In this document: piece after piece, positions 56,670 through 64,000 of the stretch
How the letters are laid out: each line of letters begins with the position of its first letter
Numbering within the stretch: position 1 is the first letter of the stretch
Assembly: GCF_004028155.1 (NCBI RefSeq)
Contig: NZ_SBII01000010.1
Coordinates: 117,160-181,159 of the forward strand
Length of the DNA: 64,000 bases
Origin: Flavobacterium cerinum
GTDB lineage: Bacteria; Bacteroidota; Bacteroidia; Flavobacteriales; Flavobacteriaceae
Direction: 5' to 3'
Translations under genes and position numbers: made by a program
Notes under the pieces: generated by a model
The model's database searches: none
What the model saw: only the letters and a program-made list of their open reading frames with translations
What the model was told of the DNA's origin: nothing

Positions 56670-58304
56670 ATGAGAAGGATATTACCACTTTTTATAGTCC
56701 TTTACTTGTTTTCCACTTCACTTGAAGCCCAAACTAAAAAAGATATTGACAAACAATTAAAAGAGGCCGGGTATACTTTAGACTTTGTTGATGCAGAGAA
56801 AGGTTTGAAAATTATATTACAGGCAAGAGAAGCTTCCAAACATATCGGATATGAAGAAGGAATAGTTAAAAGCGGGCACATGCTGACTGTTTACTACATG
56901 CGGAAGGATGATTATAAAAAAGTAATTGATACCAGCTATGAAGTAGAAGCCCTGGCTTTAGAACACAAAAATTACACCGTACTTTCTGACATATACAGAA
57001 TGAGGGCTCTTTCACACGGGCAGTTGGGATTGAGTAAGCCAAGTTATGAAGAATATCTGACCGCTCTGGAAGCCTCAAAAAAAATACAAAAGAAAAATAC
57101 ACGTCATTACAAAACATCTCTCATCTACTCAAATATGATAACCTATTTTGATCAAATGGATGATAATCATTCTCAGGATAGTATTTTATATTATCTGAAA
57201 AAAAGTTTGGAAGAGATAAAACAGATTGAAGAACCTAATCCTGATGTTAAGCTAAATGATAAATATGACATGCTGGCAGGCACAAACTCAAATATAGGAA
57301 TGTTCTATATAAATCAGCATGAACCGCAAAGAATAGACCTTGCTGAAAGGTATTTTTTGGATGCTATAGCGATATACAACAATAAAAAGTATAAACTTAT
57401 GGCTATAAACAGAGTGCTTTTATCAAATTCCTTTGGTCGGTTCTATCATGCAAAGAAAGATTATAGTAACACTATAAAATATGCAACTAATGCCCTCGAG
57501 CTAGAGAAAAAAGCAAATTCTCCATACATGCGACAAGAGGCATATGAAATGCTGCTGGATTCTTACCTTGAGATTGGCGACAAAAGCATGTCAAAAAAGT
57601 ATATGCAATTGTTCACCAATATAAACGACAGTATTAACGCAGTCGAAAATGCACGTATTGAAGCACCTGTAGATCGGATCGTTTCGCAGGAGAAAAAGAA
57701 ACATACAACTACTATATTAATAATTGCCGGATGTATTATTATCATTATAGCCTTTGCCATCAGATTCTTTTGGAAAAGAAAAAACAGAATATTACATAAG
57801 AATTATGAAGTCTTAGTTCAAAAGCTGAGAACAGAAAAAAAGACTGGATCTTTAGCAGAAGAAACAAATGACAACAGTAAACCATTAACAGATAAATCGT
57901 TTAATATTATAGAGGAAACAGTTGATGCTTTACTTTTAAAGCTGGAGAAGTTTGAAAAATCTAAAAACATCATTAAAAAAGATGTAAGCCTTACATGGCT
58001 TGCTAATCATTTAAATACCAATACACGATATCTTTCTGAGGTTATAAAAAAACATAAAGGAAAATCATTTAGCAACTATATTAACAGCTTAAGGATAAAC
58101 TACATAGTAGAATTGCTTTATGAAGAACCAAAACACAGGGAATATAAGATAAGTTACCTGGCTGAATTGTGTGGCTTTTCCTCTAGAGAAGTATTTACTA
58201 CAACATTTAAAAAAGAAACAGGTATTTCTCCCTCTTATTTCCTCGACAATTTAAAAAATGAAATAGACATAACCGATGAGCAGGAGAAGCATAAAATAGT
58301 TTAG
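56670..58304 (+). CDS. TPR-membrane-AraC regulator
   Basis: A 544-residue protein. A signal peptide-like start (LFSTSLEAQ) is followed by about 320 residues of TPR-like helices on the outside, one membrane segment at about 348-368 (TTILIIAGCIIIIIAFAIRF), a linker, and a C-terminal AraC HTH (about 430-535; VSLTWLANHLNTNTRYLSEVI; LAELCGFSSREVFTTTFKKETGISPSYF). Such one-component membrane sensors are common in Flavobacteriaceae. It is divergent from the LuxR-type gene and likely controls the island genes; this is inferred. Confidence 0.88.
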   Translation: MRRILPLFIVLYLFSTSLEAQTKKDIDKQLKEAGYTLDFVDAEKGLKIILQAREASKHIGYEEGIVKSGHMLTVYYMRKDDYKKVIDTSYEVEALALEHKNYTVLSDIYRMRALSHGQLGLSKPSYEEYLTALEASKKIQKKNTRHYKTSLIYSNMITYFDQMDDNHSQDSILYYLKKSLEEIKQIEEPNPDVKLNDKYDMLAGTNSNIGMFYINQHEPQRIDLAERYFLDAIAIYNNKKYKLMAINRVLLSNSFGRFYHAKKDYSNTIKYATNALELEKKANSPYMRQEAYEMLLDSYLEIGDKSMSKKYMQLFTNINDSINAVENARIEAPVDRIVSQEKKKHTTTILIIAGCIIIIIAFAIRFFWKRKNRILHKNYEVLVQKLRTEKKTGSLAEETNDNSKPLTDKSFNIIEETVDALLLKLEKFEKSKNIIKKDVSLTWLANHLNTNTRYLSEVIKKHKGKSFSNYINSLRINYIVELLYEEPKHREYKISYLAELCGFSSREVFTTTFKKETGISPSYFLDNLKNEIDITDEQEKHKIV

Positions 58305-58402
58305 AATAATTTAGGCTAAGATCTTTAGAAGTAATTATCCTATTCCATCTATTCGGTAATAATTTAAATATGCCGGCAGAAAACATAAATAATGGATGCA
58401 TT

Positions 58403-58822
58403 CTAAGAATATGCTGTCTCAAATGTTTTTAGTTTTAATAGCACATCCTGTAACTGAGGTGTTTTTATTATCGCGTCTTTATCTTTATTATATATACTAA
58501 TCATTTCCAGTTCCCTTATAATAAGGGGCGAAATATTAATATATATATTACCTGAATTGGTCCTTACATAGGGTGATCCTGTCTTTGAAGCATGTCTGGG
58601 TTCAACTACAGAAAGTGCGTATCCATATTCTTCAAAGATTCCAAATACATCTTCAACTCCAACATTAAAGTCAAAGTATTCGTCGAATATGGAAGTAAGG
58701 ATTTTTGTTATGTATGTAAGTTCAATTAAAGGATCTTGAATCAAGCGGTTATTCTCGGGTAAAAAGCTTTTTACGAAACCACTTACTATTTGGTATTGCC
58801 TTGTGGTCAAATTATATTCCAT
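58403..58822 (-). CDS. Hypothetical cytoplasmic protein
   Basis: A 139-residue protein without signal peptide or membrane segment. It has an acidic aromatic helix (FDEYFDFNVGVEDVFGIFEEYGYAL) and a basic loop (PRHASKTGSPYVR). I do not recognise the family. Upstream, copy B of the 19-bp element suggests that it is controlled together with the collagen-like operon. Confidence 0.6.
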   Translation of the reverse strand: MEYNLTTRQYQIVSGFVKSFLPENNRLIQDPLIELTYITKILTSIFDEYFDFNVGVEDVFGIFEEYGYALSVVEPRHASKTGSPYVRTNSGNIYINISPLIIRELEMISIYNKDKDAIIKTPQLQDVLLKLKTFETAYS

Positions 58823-58996
58823 ACTATAAATAATTTATTAATACTTTAATTTATATAGCAGTTATAGCCTAAATAAAAATTGAGCGATCCTAAATTTGTT
58901 TTTTACAAAAGCCTTTATCCAAAAACAAAAAATAAGTATGTCAAGGAGGATGTAACAAAGGAATAGTATACAAGTAATAAAAAACTAAAATCACAA

Positions 58997-59015
58997 ACGC
59001 ACATATACACGTGTA
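58997..59015. promoter_or_regulatory. Shared 19-bp inverted-repeat element, copy B
   Basis: ACGCACATATACACGTGTA differs from copy A in one position. It lies about 175 bp upstream of the gene at 58403-58822. The stretch 58823-59582 otherwise contains only the small ORF at 59171-59287. Confidence 0.6.
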
Positions 59016-59170
59016 GTTATTTTTTTTCACTAATCCCTTATTATATTGGATAGTACACCATATGTTTTTATATTAAAGCCGGTATTTTACTACAGTAAAA
59101 CATTTTAAAAAATTATTTTTAAGTAAGTACGAGTAGATAAAAAATATTTTTTTATCCTAGATTAAACAAA

Positions 59171-59287
59171 TTAATTGAATTTATCTGCCGAAAATTTATG
59201 CAAGGTATTGTTCAAGCCTTTCTTTTGGGCATTGGTAATATTAAGGGATAATATCGCCAATAAGATTAGGATCAGTGATTTTTTCAT
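59171..59287 (-). CDS. Small exported peptide (38 aa)
   Basis: An ORF too short for most gene finders: MKKSLILILLAILSLNIT gives a classical signal peptide, cut near NAQ, leaving a mature basic peptide of about 17 residues (KKGLNNTLHKFSADKFN). An AAGTAA stretch lies just before the ATG. It may be a real secreted peptide or the truncated start of a lost exported protein. It belongs to the surface island. Confidence 0.45.
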   Translation of the reverse strand: MKKSLILILLAILSLNITNAQKKGLNNTLHKFSADKFN

Positions 59288-59582
59288 TTTACTTGGAATG
59301 TTGCTAACCCCATCCTGCCTTTTAGCCATCAGATTATGAGCATAGCTAAAATATCAGCACCTATCACAAATGTGTCAGGGAGCTGAGTGAATATGGGTAT
59401 ATCAATTATATGCCTCATTTAAACACAATCAGGCAAGTAAGATTTACTTCCCTTATCTTCTACTTTTCATCGATAAATGAATATTAAACAGGATTTGAGG
59501 CATATTGTTTTCGGTAAGCCCTGTCTGCTTTACAGATTATATTACCGCTTCGTTCGTTTCCAGAAAAATGACAAATACGATT

Positions 59583-60035
59583 TTAAGGATTTGCCCTAAA
59601 TTTTGAAAAAAGACCTTTTGTGATGTCAAAAAAAAGACCTGAGTAAAAAATAAAAGAGCTGGGAATAAAGATGTAAGGATGCCAAAAATATAAATACCGC
59701 CAACCATACCCACGGCTCTCATTTATATAGGTATAAACCAATATTCCTGCTGCCAAAGCAATCAGTAATAGCAGCCCAATCATATTAAGCACTTTAATGT
59801 CATTTTTTTTCAAAGCAAGATTAACCAAAAATTTCTTGATGTAAAAAATAAATACGATGAACCAAAGTGCCGTGCCCACGCCAAGCAAAATGAATGCCTT
59901 GCTGGCAGATGTATTAGTCATCTCAAAATCGCTTTGATGATGATCTCCTGCGTAATGGAGAATGAGTGGCAGTCCAATCGCAAAAAACAACAAATAGATT
60001 ATCCAAAATAAACTAAAGCCATTTCCAAATTTCAT
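59583..60035 (-). CDS. Hypothetical membrane protein
   Basis: A 150-residue protein with four membrane segments (LFWIIYLLFFAIGLPLILHYAG, FILLGVGTALWFIVFIFYI, MIGLLLLIALAAGILVYTYI, IFIPSSFIFYSGLFFDI). No family recognised and no obvious partner. It is the last gene of the island before the repeats. Confidence 0.65.
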   Translation of the reverse strand: MKFGNGFSLFWIIYLLFFAIGLPLILHYAGDHHQSDFEMTNTSASKAFILLGVGTALWFIVFIFYIKKFLVNLALKKNDIKVLNMIGLLLLIALAAGILVYTYINESRGYGWRYLYFWHPYIFIPSSFIFYSGLFFDITKGLFSKFRANP

Positions 60036-60335
60036 AGAAACCAGTTTTTCAGAGATTAAAATAACGCTTCACGTTTCTTTGTTAAAGATAGGTAATATTT
60101 TATTCGCAGAAATGCGTCATTTTATAGCGATGAGTCCGTGTCAGCATATAATTGGATTTGTGATTTTCAACAAAGTATCACAGTACATATACCACTAATA
60201 GCGGTTCTTCCCCACTTTAGTGGTGAAAGATAATCTTAATTACAAACTTTATTGATAACACTTCCTAGATAACTTCCAATGATCATTCTATTTACTGAAT
60301 CTTGCTTTTGCCATTTATCATTATCGATTAAAAGT

Positions 60336-60607
60336 TCTGAAGTCCAAAAATAAAAAATATTACGTTTTTTTTTGTGCGAGTATTATATTTCAGTAAATTT
60401 ATATCTTATCAAATCGAATGATGACGTTCTTTAAAATAAGTCGGCTTCGTGCAGGAGCTCAATAAGATAGATTAAAAAATAAATTTACGACAGGTTATTG
60501 TGAATTAAGGAGAAGTATCTTGATGACTTAAGGTAGTTTTATACTAAGCGTGGCATATTCGTGGCGCACCTTCCAAAAAACATCAAAAAATAGGTTTTAG
60601 AGGTACT
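60336..60607 (+). repeat. Long direct repeat, right copy (272 bp)
   Basis: Matches 199-470 along its whole length with scattered differences. Here it precedes a tRNA 3'-end-like sequence (60620) and the third tRNA-Ser downstream module (60765). The spacer from 60036 to here holds no gene. Confidence 0.8.
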
Positions 60608-60619
60608 ATATTCAATGTA

Positions 60620-60677
60620 GTTCGAATCCCTCACTCTCCGCCCAGCACAATGCCACCCGTAAAAAGGTGGCATTTTT
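60620..60677 (+). repeat. tRNA 3'-end-like site with terminator
   Basis: GTTCGAATCCCTCACTCTCC matches the T-arm and 3' end of a serine-type tRNA, with bases different from tRNA-Ser(TGA) in the acceptor. It is followed by the hairpin AATGCCACC / GGTGGCATT (60649-60674) and a T-run. No tRNA body precedes it. It is probably an attachment-site scar from a related tRNA gene. Two copies of ATTCGTGGCG follow at about 60692-60710. Confidence 0.6.
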
Positions 60678-60764
60678 GCTATAACAACTAATTCGTGGCG
60701 CATTCGTGGCGTTTTAAATTTTTAATCGAAAGAATCTGCGGTATTAGTGGTTTAAAGGACAATA

Positions 60765-61053
60765 GTTCGAATCCCTCTTTCTCCGCGGAATATGCGAGCA
60801 CCAATAAACATTGGTGCTCGCAGTGTTTTTGGCCGGAGCCTAAAACTCCGCAATCTGCCCATTAAAAAAAAAGCATTTCTTTTAAAAACCCAATAAAAAT
60901 AGGCCTTCACGAATTTCTCTTTTGTCTTCCTCTGATCACAACATACAAATTATCAAAACCTAAGTGCACCTATTAGTGCACTTTTTTTTGTTTAAAATAT
61001 AAGAAAATAATCACAATATTAATAATAAAATAGTTTTCCTGTAGCTGGTTATA
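60765..61053 (+). repeat. Third tRNA-Ser 3'-end plus downstream module
   Basis: It begins with 22 bases identical to the tRNA-Ser(TGA) 3' end and the base beyond (60765-60786; compare 26489-26510). The hairpin GAGCACCAAT / ATTGGTGCTC follows, then CCGGAG / CTCCG and the terminal AAGTGCAC / GTGCACTT terminator (60962-60983). It matches 43074-43353 and is a probable island end. Confidence 0.82.
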
Positions 61054-61313
61054 TCCAACTCTGAGATTGCTTTTTTCATCTTTGTCACAGTAAAAGGCGT
61101 AAATTATATATCTATCTTTAGATTGTAACATGGTATACCCGAAAGCCATACATTTTCATTATTTCTTCAACATCCCGATAGCTTAAAGTAAACCTAAGCT
61201 TTAAATATACTGCCTGAAGAATTATAGTTTTAGGTTAACTATGACCATTGGTGTTCATTAAATTAAGAATTTAGAAGACTAAAGGTAAAACTTATTCTTA
61301 GATGCGACAGAAC
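61054..61313 (-). mobile_element. Decayed IS6-family element, copy 3
   Basis: About 260 bp of the right half of the IS6-family element, ending in AGATGCGACAGAAC (61300-61313). Compared with copy 1 it lacks an internal segment of about 275 bp but keeps the same left flank, so copies 1 and 3 derive from one duplicated module. Confidence 0.75.
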
Positions 61314-61377
61314 AAATAATGAGTTTAGCCTAATTTATGCAATTTCAGATTCCAAAAAACACATTTTGGCTTAACGA

Positions 61378-61435
61378 TAAATAACAGTAAATAACAATAA
61401 ATAACTATTTTAACGAGATATCAATGATAATTTTG
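61378..61435 (+). promoter_or_regulatory. Three TAAATAAC direct repeats and -7 box before the protease gene
   Basis: TAAATAAC occurs at 61378, 61388 and 61398, spaced 10 bp. A -7 box TAATTTTG lies at 61428-61435, about 30 bp before the protease start. The array sits where an OmpR-family activator would bind. Confidence 0.5.
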
Positions 61436-61465
61436 CTCTGTCAATAATATCTAAATCTTTAAATT

Positions 61466-62797
61466 ATGAAGACTAATACCATTAAAAAAACTATAGCGAT
61501 AATTGTTTTACTATTTTCAGGGTTTATTAATGCCCAGCAGCCAAAAATATTTGGGAAATCTATCGAAAACTTTAACCCGTGCTTTTCAGTAGAATATCAA
61601 AAACGGTTAAAAGATAAAATGAAGAACAGTCAGGGAGAGAAGCAATTTGAAAAATGGCTTGCACCCAAAGTCGAAGCTGTAAGAAAAAAGCAGCTGCAAA
61701 AAATAGCGAACGAAGTGATAACTCTGCCTGTTGTGGTACATATCATACATAATGGTGATCCTATAGGTACTAATGAAAATATTACAGACGAAAGAGTACA
61801 CTCGCAAATACAAGTTCTTAACAACGATTTTAGAAGGGTGCCCGATACTCCTGGTTATAACCCTAATACCCCAGGTGTAGATATAGGCATAGAATTCTGC
61901 CTTGCACAACGTGACCCAGATGGCAATGCAACTAATGGTATCAACCATATTAACATGGAAAAGGTAAGCTGGGACTGGGATAATATTGAAAATACCCTGA
62001 AACCCCAAACTCAATGGGATCCTGAACAATACCTGAACATTTGGGTATGCAACTTTGGCGGTGATCTACTTGGTATCGGTGGGTTTGCATTTTTTCCTGA
62101 AGGTTCTGGCCTTGAAGGCCTTGAAGGAGATGAGTCAAATTACTCTAATGATGGTATTACCATGTTTTATAGATGTTTCGGATCTTCTGACACCGTACCC
62201 GGACAATATATACCTGGAATGGACAAAGGCCGTTCGCTTACACACGAAATGGGTCACTTTTTAGGACTGAGGCACATTTGGGGCGATGGCGAAGATTGTA
62301 CAGCTACCGATTACTGTAATGATACACCCACAGCAATTGCTATGAATTTAACCTGTGTTCCAAATGATTCCTGCCCAGACGATGAGGGGTCTGATATGAT
62401 AGAAAACCATATGGACTACACGCCTGATGAATGCAAAAGTGTATTTACTAACGATCAAAAAAACAGGATGTTGACTGTGTTACAAAACGCAAAACGCAGG
62501 TCAAGCCTAATTATATCTAATGCATGTTCCACAACTGCCAGTATAAATGAAAATGAATTACAGGGAATAAAAATACATCCTAATCCTGCATCCAATGTTT
62601 TATTCATATCATCCGACCAAATTGATACTATAGGAAGCTATGCGATTTATAACACTTTAGGACAGCTTGTTGACTCAAACATTATCAGGTTTAGCGTAGA
62701 TCTTCATATTGATACTTCGATCTTGAGTCAGGGTATATATAATATAACAATTATTCAGGAAAATAAAACAATATCATTAAAATTTATAAAAGAGTAG
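61466..62797 (+). CDS. Secreted M43 (cytophagalysin-like) metalloprotease with type A CTD
   Basis: A 443-residue exported protein (cut near INAQ). The propeptide-like region is followed by a pappalysin-type metalloprotease with zinc motif HEMGHFLGLRH (about residues 262-272), a following disulfide-rich region (CTATDYC, CVPNDSC) and a Met-turn-like HMDYTPDEC. The last about 75 residues are a T9SS type A CTD (GIKIHPNPASNVLFI ... ISLKFIKE). It should be secreted by T9SS and attached to the surface or released. Single gene with its own promoter and terminator. Confidence 0.93.
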   Translation: MKTNTIKKTIAIIVLLFSGFINAQQPKIFGKSIENFNPCFSVEYQKRLKDKMKNSQGEKQFEKWLAPKVEAVRKKQLQKIANEVITLPVVVHIIHNGDPIGTNENITDERVHSQIQVLNNDFRRVPDTPGYNPNTPGVDIGIEFCLAQRDPDGNATNGINHINMEKVSWDWDNIENTLKPQTQWDPEQYLNIWVCNFGGDLLGIGGFAFFPEGSGLEGLEGDESNYSNDGITMFYRCFGSSDTVPGQYIPGMDKGRSLTHEMGHFLGLRHIWGDGEDCTATDYCNDTPTAIAMNLTCVPNDSCPDDEGSDMIENHMDYTPDECKSVFTNDQKNRMLTVLQNAKRRSSLIISNACSTTASINENELQGIKIHPNPASNVLFISSDQIDTIGSYAIYNTLGQLVDSNIIRFSVDLHIDTSILSQGIYNITIIQENKTISLKFIKE

Positions 62798-62825
62798 TCG
62801 CTCTAACAGTTTCATATGAGATATT

Positions 62826-62857
62826 AAAAAGGAGATTGGATTTACAATCTCCTTTTT
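62826..62857 (+). terminator. Terminator of the protease gene
   Basis: AAAAAGGAGATTG pairs with CAATCTCCTTTTT around a six-base loop, 29 bp after the stop; the stem itself ends in a T-run. Confidence 0.85.
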
Positions 62858-62994
62858 ATGTAGAAATCACTATGACTTTTTAGTTTTGTTAAAAAAACTA
62901 CCATCAACTATAAGAGTTTTCAGAACCGATTTTATTATAATTATCTATTAATATATAACCATTGGTTTTAAAAATAGTATAAAAATATGTTCCA

Positions 62995-63766
62995 GTTCTG
63001 TCGCATCTATTTATAAAGATTCAAGATATTTGAGCACTCCAAATTTAAGCTACCAATTTACAGAACGATTTGAACATAGTAATCCCAGGATTAATCATCT
63101 GAATCTTTCTCAACATGTGTACTATTTCAATTCCGTTCAAAGTACGTTTAGCCGATTCAAAACTTTTAAATCCCAAACCGTTTTGTATGCGCCATTTAAT
63201 AAATCTATGGTCCTGCTCAACAATATTGTTTAGATATTTACATTGTCGAATCTTTATCTTAGAGAATAATCGCTTATTATAAACCTTTATAGCTCCAGTA
63301 TTAGAACCACTTTTATCAATAGTAATTACTCTGGGTTTCTAATTATTATTGATTGCTTTAATTAGAAAAGATTGGACACTCATACTCTGCCTTCTTTTTG
63401 TCAGCAGAAAATCAAAACTATTCCCCCGTTTATCAACCGCCCTATACAAATAACACCACTATCCTTTAACTTTAATATAAGTTTCATCCATTCGCAAACT
63501 ACTGCTAACTCTAAGTTTACGTTTCTTCATCTGTGTCACAATAAAAGGTGTAAACTTATACACCCATCTTTAGATTGTAGCATGGTCGACCTGAACCCCA
63601 CTTATTTTCATTATTTCCTTAACGTCTCTATAACTTAGGGTAAATCTTAATTTGAAATAGACAGCTTGAAGAATTATAGTTTTAAGTTAACAATGACCAT
63701 TGGTGTTCATTAAATTAAGAATTTACAAGACTAAAGGTAAAACTTATTCATAGATGCGACAGAACC
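62995..63766 (-). mobile_element. Near full-length but dead IS6-family element, copy 4
   Basis: About 772 bp with both ends present: GTTCTGTCGCATCTAT at 62995 and the inverted copy ATAGATGCGACAGAACC ending at 63766. On the minus strand the transposase is recognisable (LSYRDVKEIMKISGVQVDHA, SSLRMDETYIKVKG, LYRAVDKRGNSFDFLLTK, RQCKYLNNIVEQDHRFIKW) but has stop codons (for example after YIKVKG) and frameshifts. The DDE residues are still visible in the pieces. The element cannot move by itself now. Confidence 0.85.
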
Positions 63767-63801
63767 AAAAAAAACCCTGCAATTCTTTAGAATATACAGG
63801 G
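63767..63801 (-). terminator. Terminator of the type B CTD gene at the right edge
   Basis: On the minus strand CCCTG...CAGGG encloses an inner ATTCT/AGAAT stem and is followed by eight T residues. It lies 50 bp after the stop of the gene at 63852, directly against the IS end. Confidence 0.7.
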
Positions 63802-63851
63802 CTTTTCAACTAAAAAAAACTCTTTAAAAGTTATTTAAACCATGTGTGTGC

Positions 63852-64000
63852 TTATCGTTTTAAAGAGAAATGTGCTTTAAATTCTTTGTTTATCACGGTT
63901 GTTCCCACAGTTTCAGGGTAGGTAACAGTGAACCAGTAATCGGTTGCCGGTACCGGGTTACCGTTAAAGGTTCCGTCCCATCCGCCATTTTCATCAGGAC
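63852..64000 (-). CDS. C-terminus of a T9SS type B sorting-domain protein (partial)
   Basis: The last 48 codons of a gene that enters from the right edge. The sequence GGWDGTFNGNPVPATDYWF and the ending EFKAHFSLKR are the diagnostic end of type B (gliding-motility-associated) CTDs. The body of the protein is outside the window. It is a T9SS-exported surface protein unrelated in its CTD details to the one at 46796-48046. Confidence 0.9.
   Translation of the reverse strand, partial: PDENGGWDGTFNGNPVPATDYWFTVTYPETVGTTVINKEFKAHFSLKR

Noticed and set aside
63030..63638. Plus-strand ORFs at 63030-63233 and 63372-63638
   Set aside because: They are antisense to the decayed IS6-family transposase.

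Overview
The window looks like a chromosomal segment of a flavobacterium (Bacteroidota, family Flavobacteriaceae). The DNA is AT-rich, promoters carry the Bacteroidota -7 motif TAnnTTTG, and there is a flavobacterial carotenoid operon with a fused heterodimer-type lycopene cyclase. Other lineage markers are type IX secretion (T9SS) sorting domains of types A and B, a PorP/SprF protein, and lipoproteins and signal peptides ending in AQ. Genus cannot be fixed from the sequence alone; Flavobacterium or a close relative fits best.

Layout. 1-0.6 kb: the end of an unknown gene and a repeat module that recurs near 60.3-61 kb. 0.9-8.8 kb: two paralogous exported proteins (one a pseudogene), an OmpR-type two-component pair, and an ABC transporter whose permease/M1-aminopeptidase fusion gene is broken by a nonsense codon and a frameshift. 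9.2-14.3 kb: a single carotenoid operon, marR-crtI-crtB-orf-SRPBCC-crtZ-lycopene cyclase, with a likely MarR operator over the -7 box. 14.7-26 kb: XRE regulator, VIT1-type metal transporter, a three-repeat lipoprotein, the scar of a deleted histidine operon (His leader peptide and attenuator hairpin still present, then hisG start joined to hisE end), an odd zinc-ribbon SDR enzyme, a KatE-type catalase with a YciF-like protein, a MarR/S41-peptidase pair, and a META-domain protein.

26.4 kb: tRNA-Ser(TGA). Its 3' end, or the sequence just downstream of it, recurs at 43.07 kb, 60.77 kb and (downstream part only) 0.48 kb. The stretch from 26.5 to 60.8 kb therefore looks like two islands stacked at one tRNA gene. 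Island 1 (26.9-42.8 kb, all minus strand) is for metal and drug export: a heavy-metal-binding lipoprotein, a small HMA protein, a Zn/Cd-type P-ATPase, a Fur-family regulator, a DUF2652 protein, an MFS exporter, a TolC/RND/adaptor efflux system, and a CopA copper ATPase flanked by two HMA-AraC fusion regulators. The adaptor gene is switched out of frame by a third copy of an 11-bp tandem repeat. Island 2 (43.9-60.0 kb) is a cell-surface locus: OmpA-family protein, PorP/SprF, a type B CTD protein, then three large exported proteins that share an N-terminal domain and have phage-tail-fibre-like C-termini, one with six near-identical 62-residue collagen-like repeats. Next to it are a membrane-bound LuxR-type regulator and a TPR-AraC regulator. 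A 19-bp inverted-repeat element occurs upstream of the collagen-like gene and upstream of a small gene at 58.8 kb, which suggests a local regulon.

Four decayed IS6-family copies in the same orientation lie at 43.4, 55.2, 61.1 and 63.0 kb, two of them bracketing island 2. The window ends with an M43 metalloprotease carrying a type A CTD and the tail of another type B CTD protein. No integrase or intact transposase is visible in the window.
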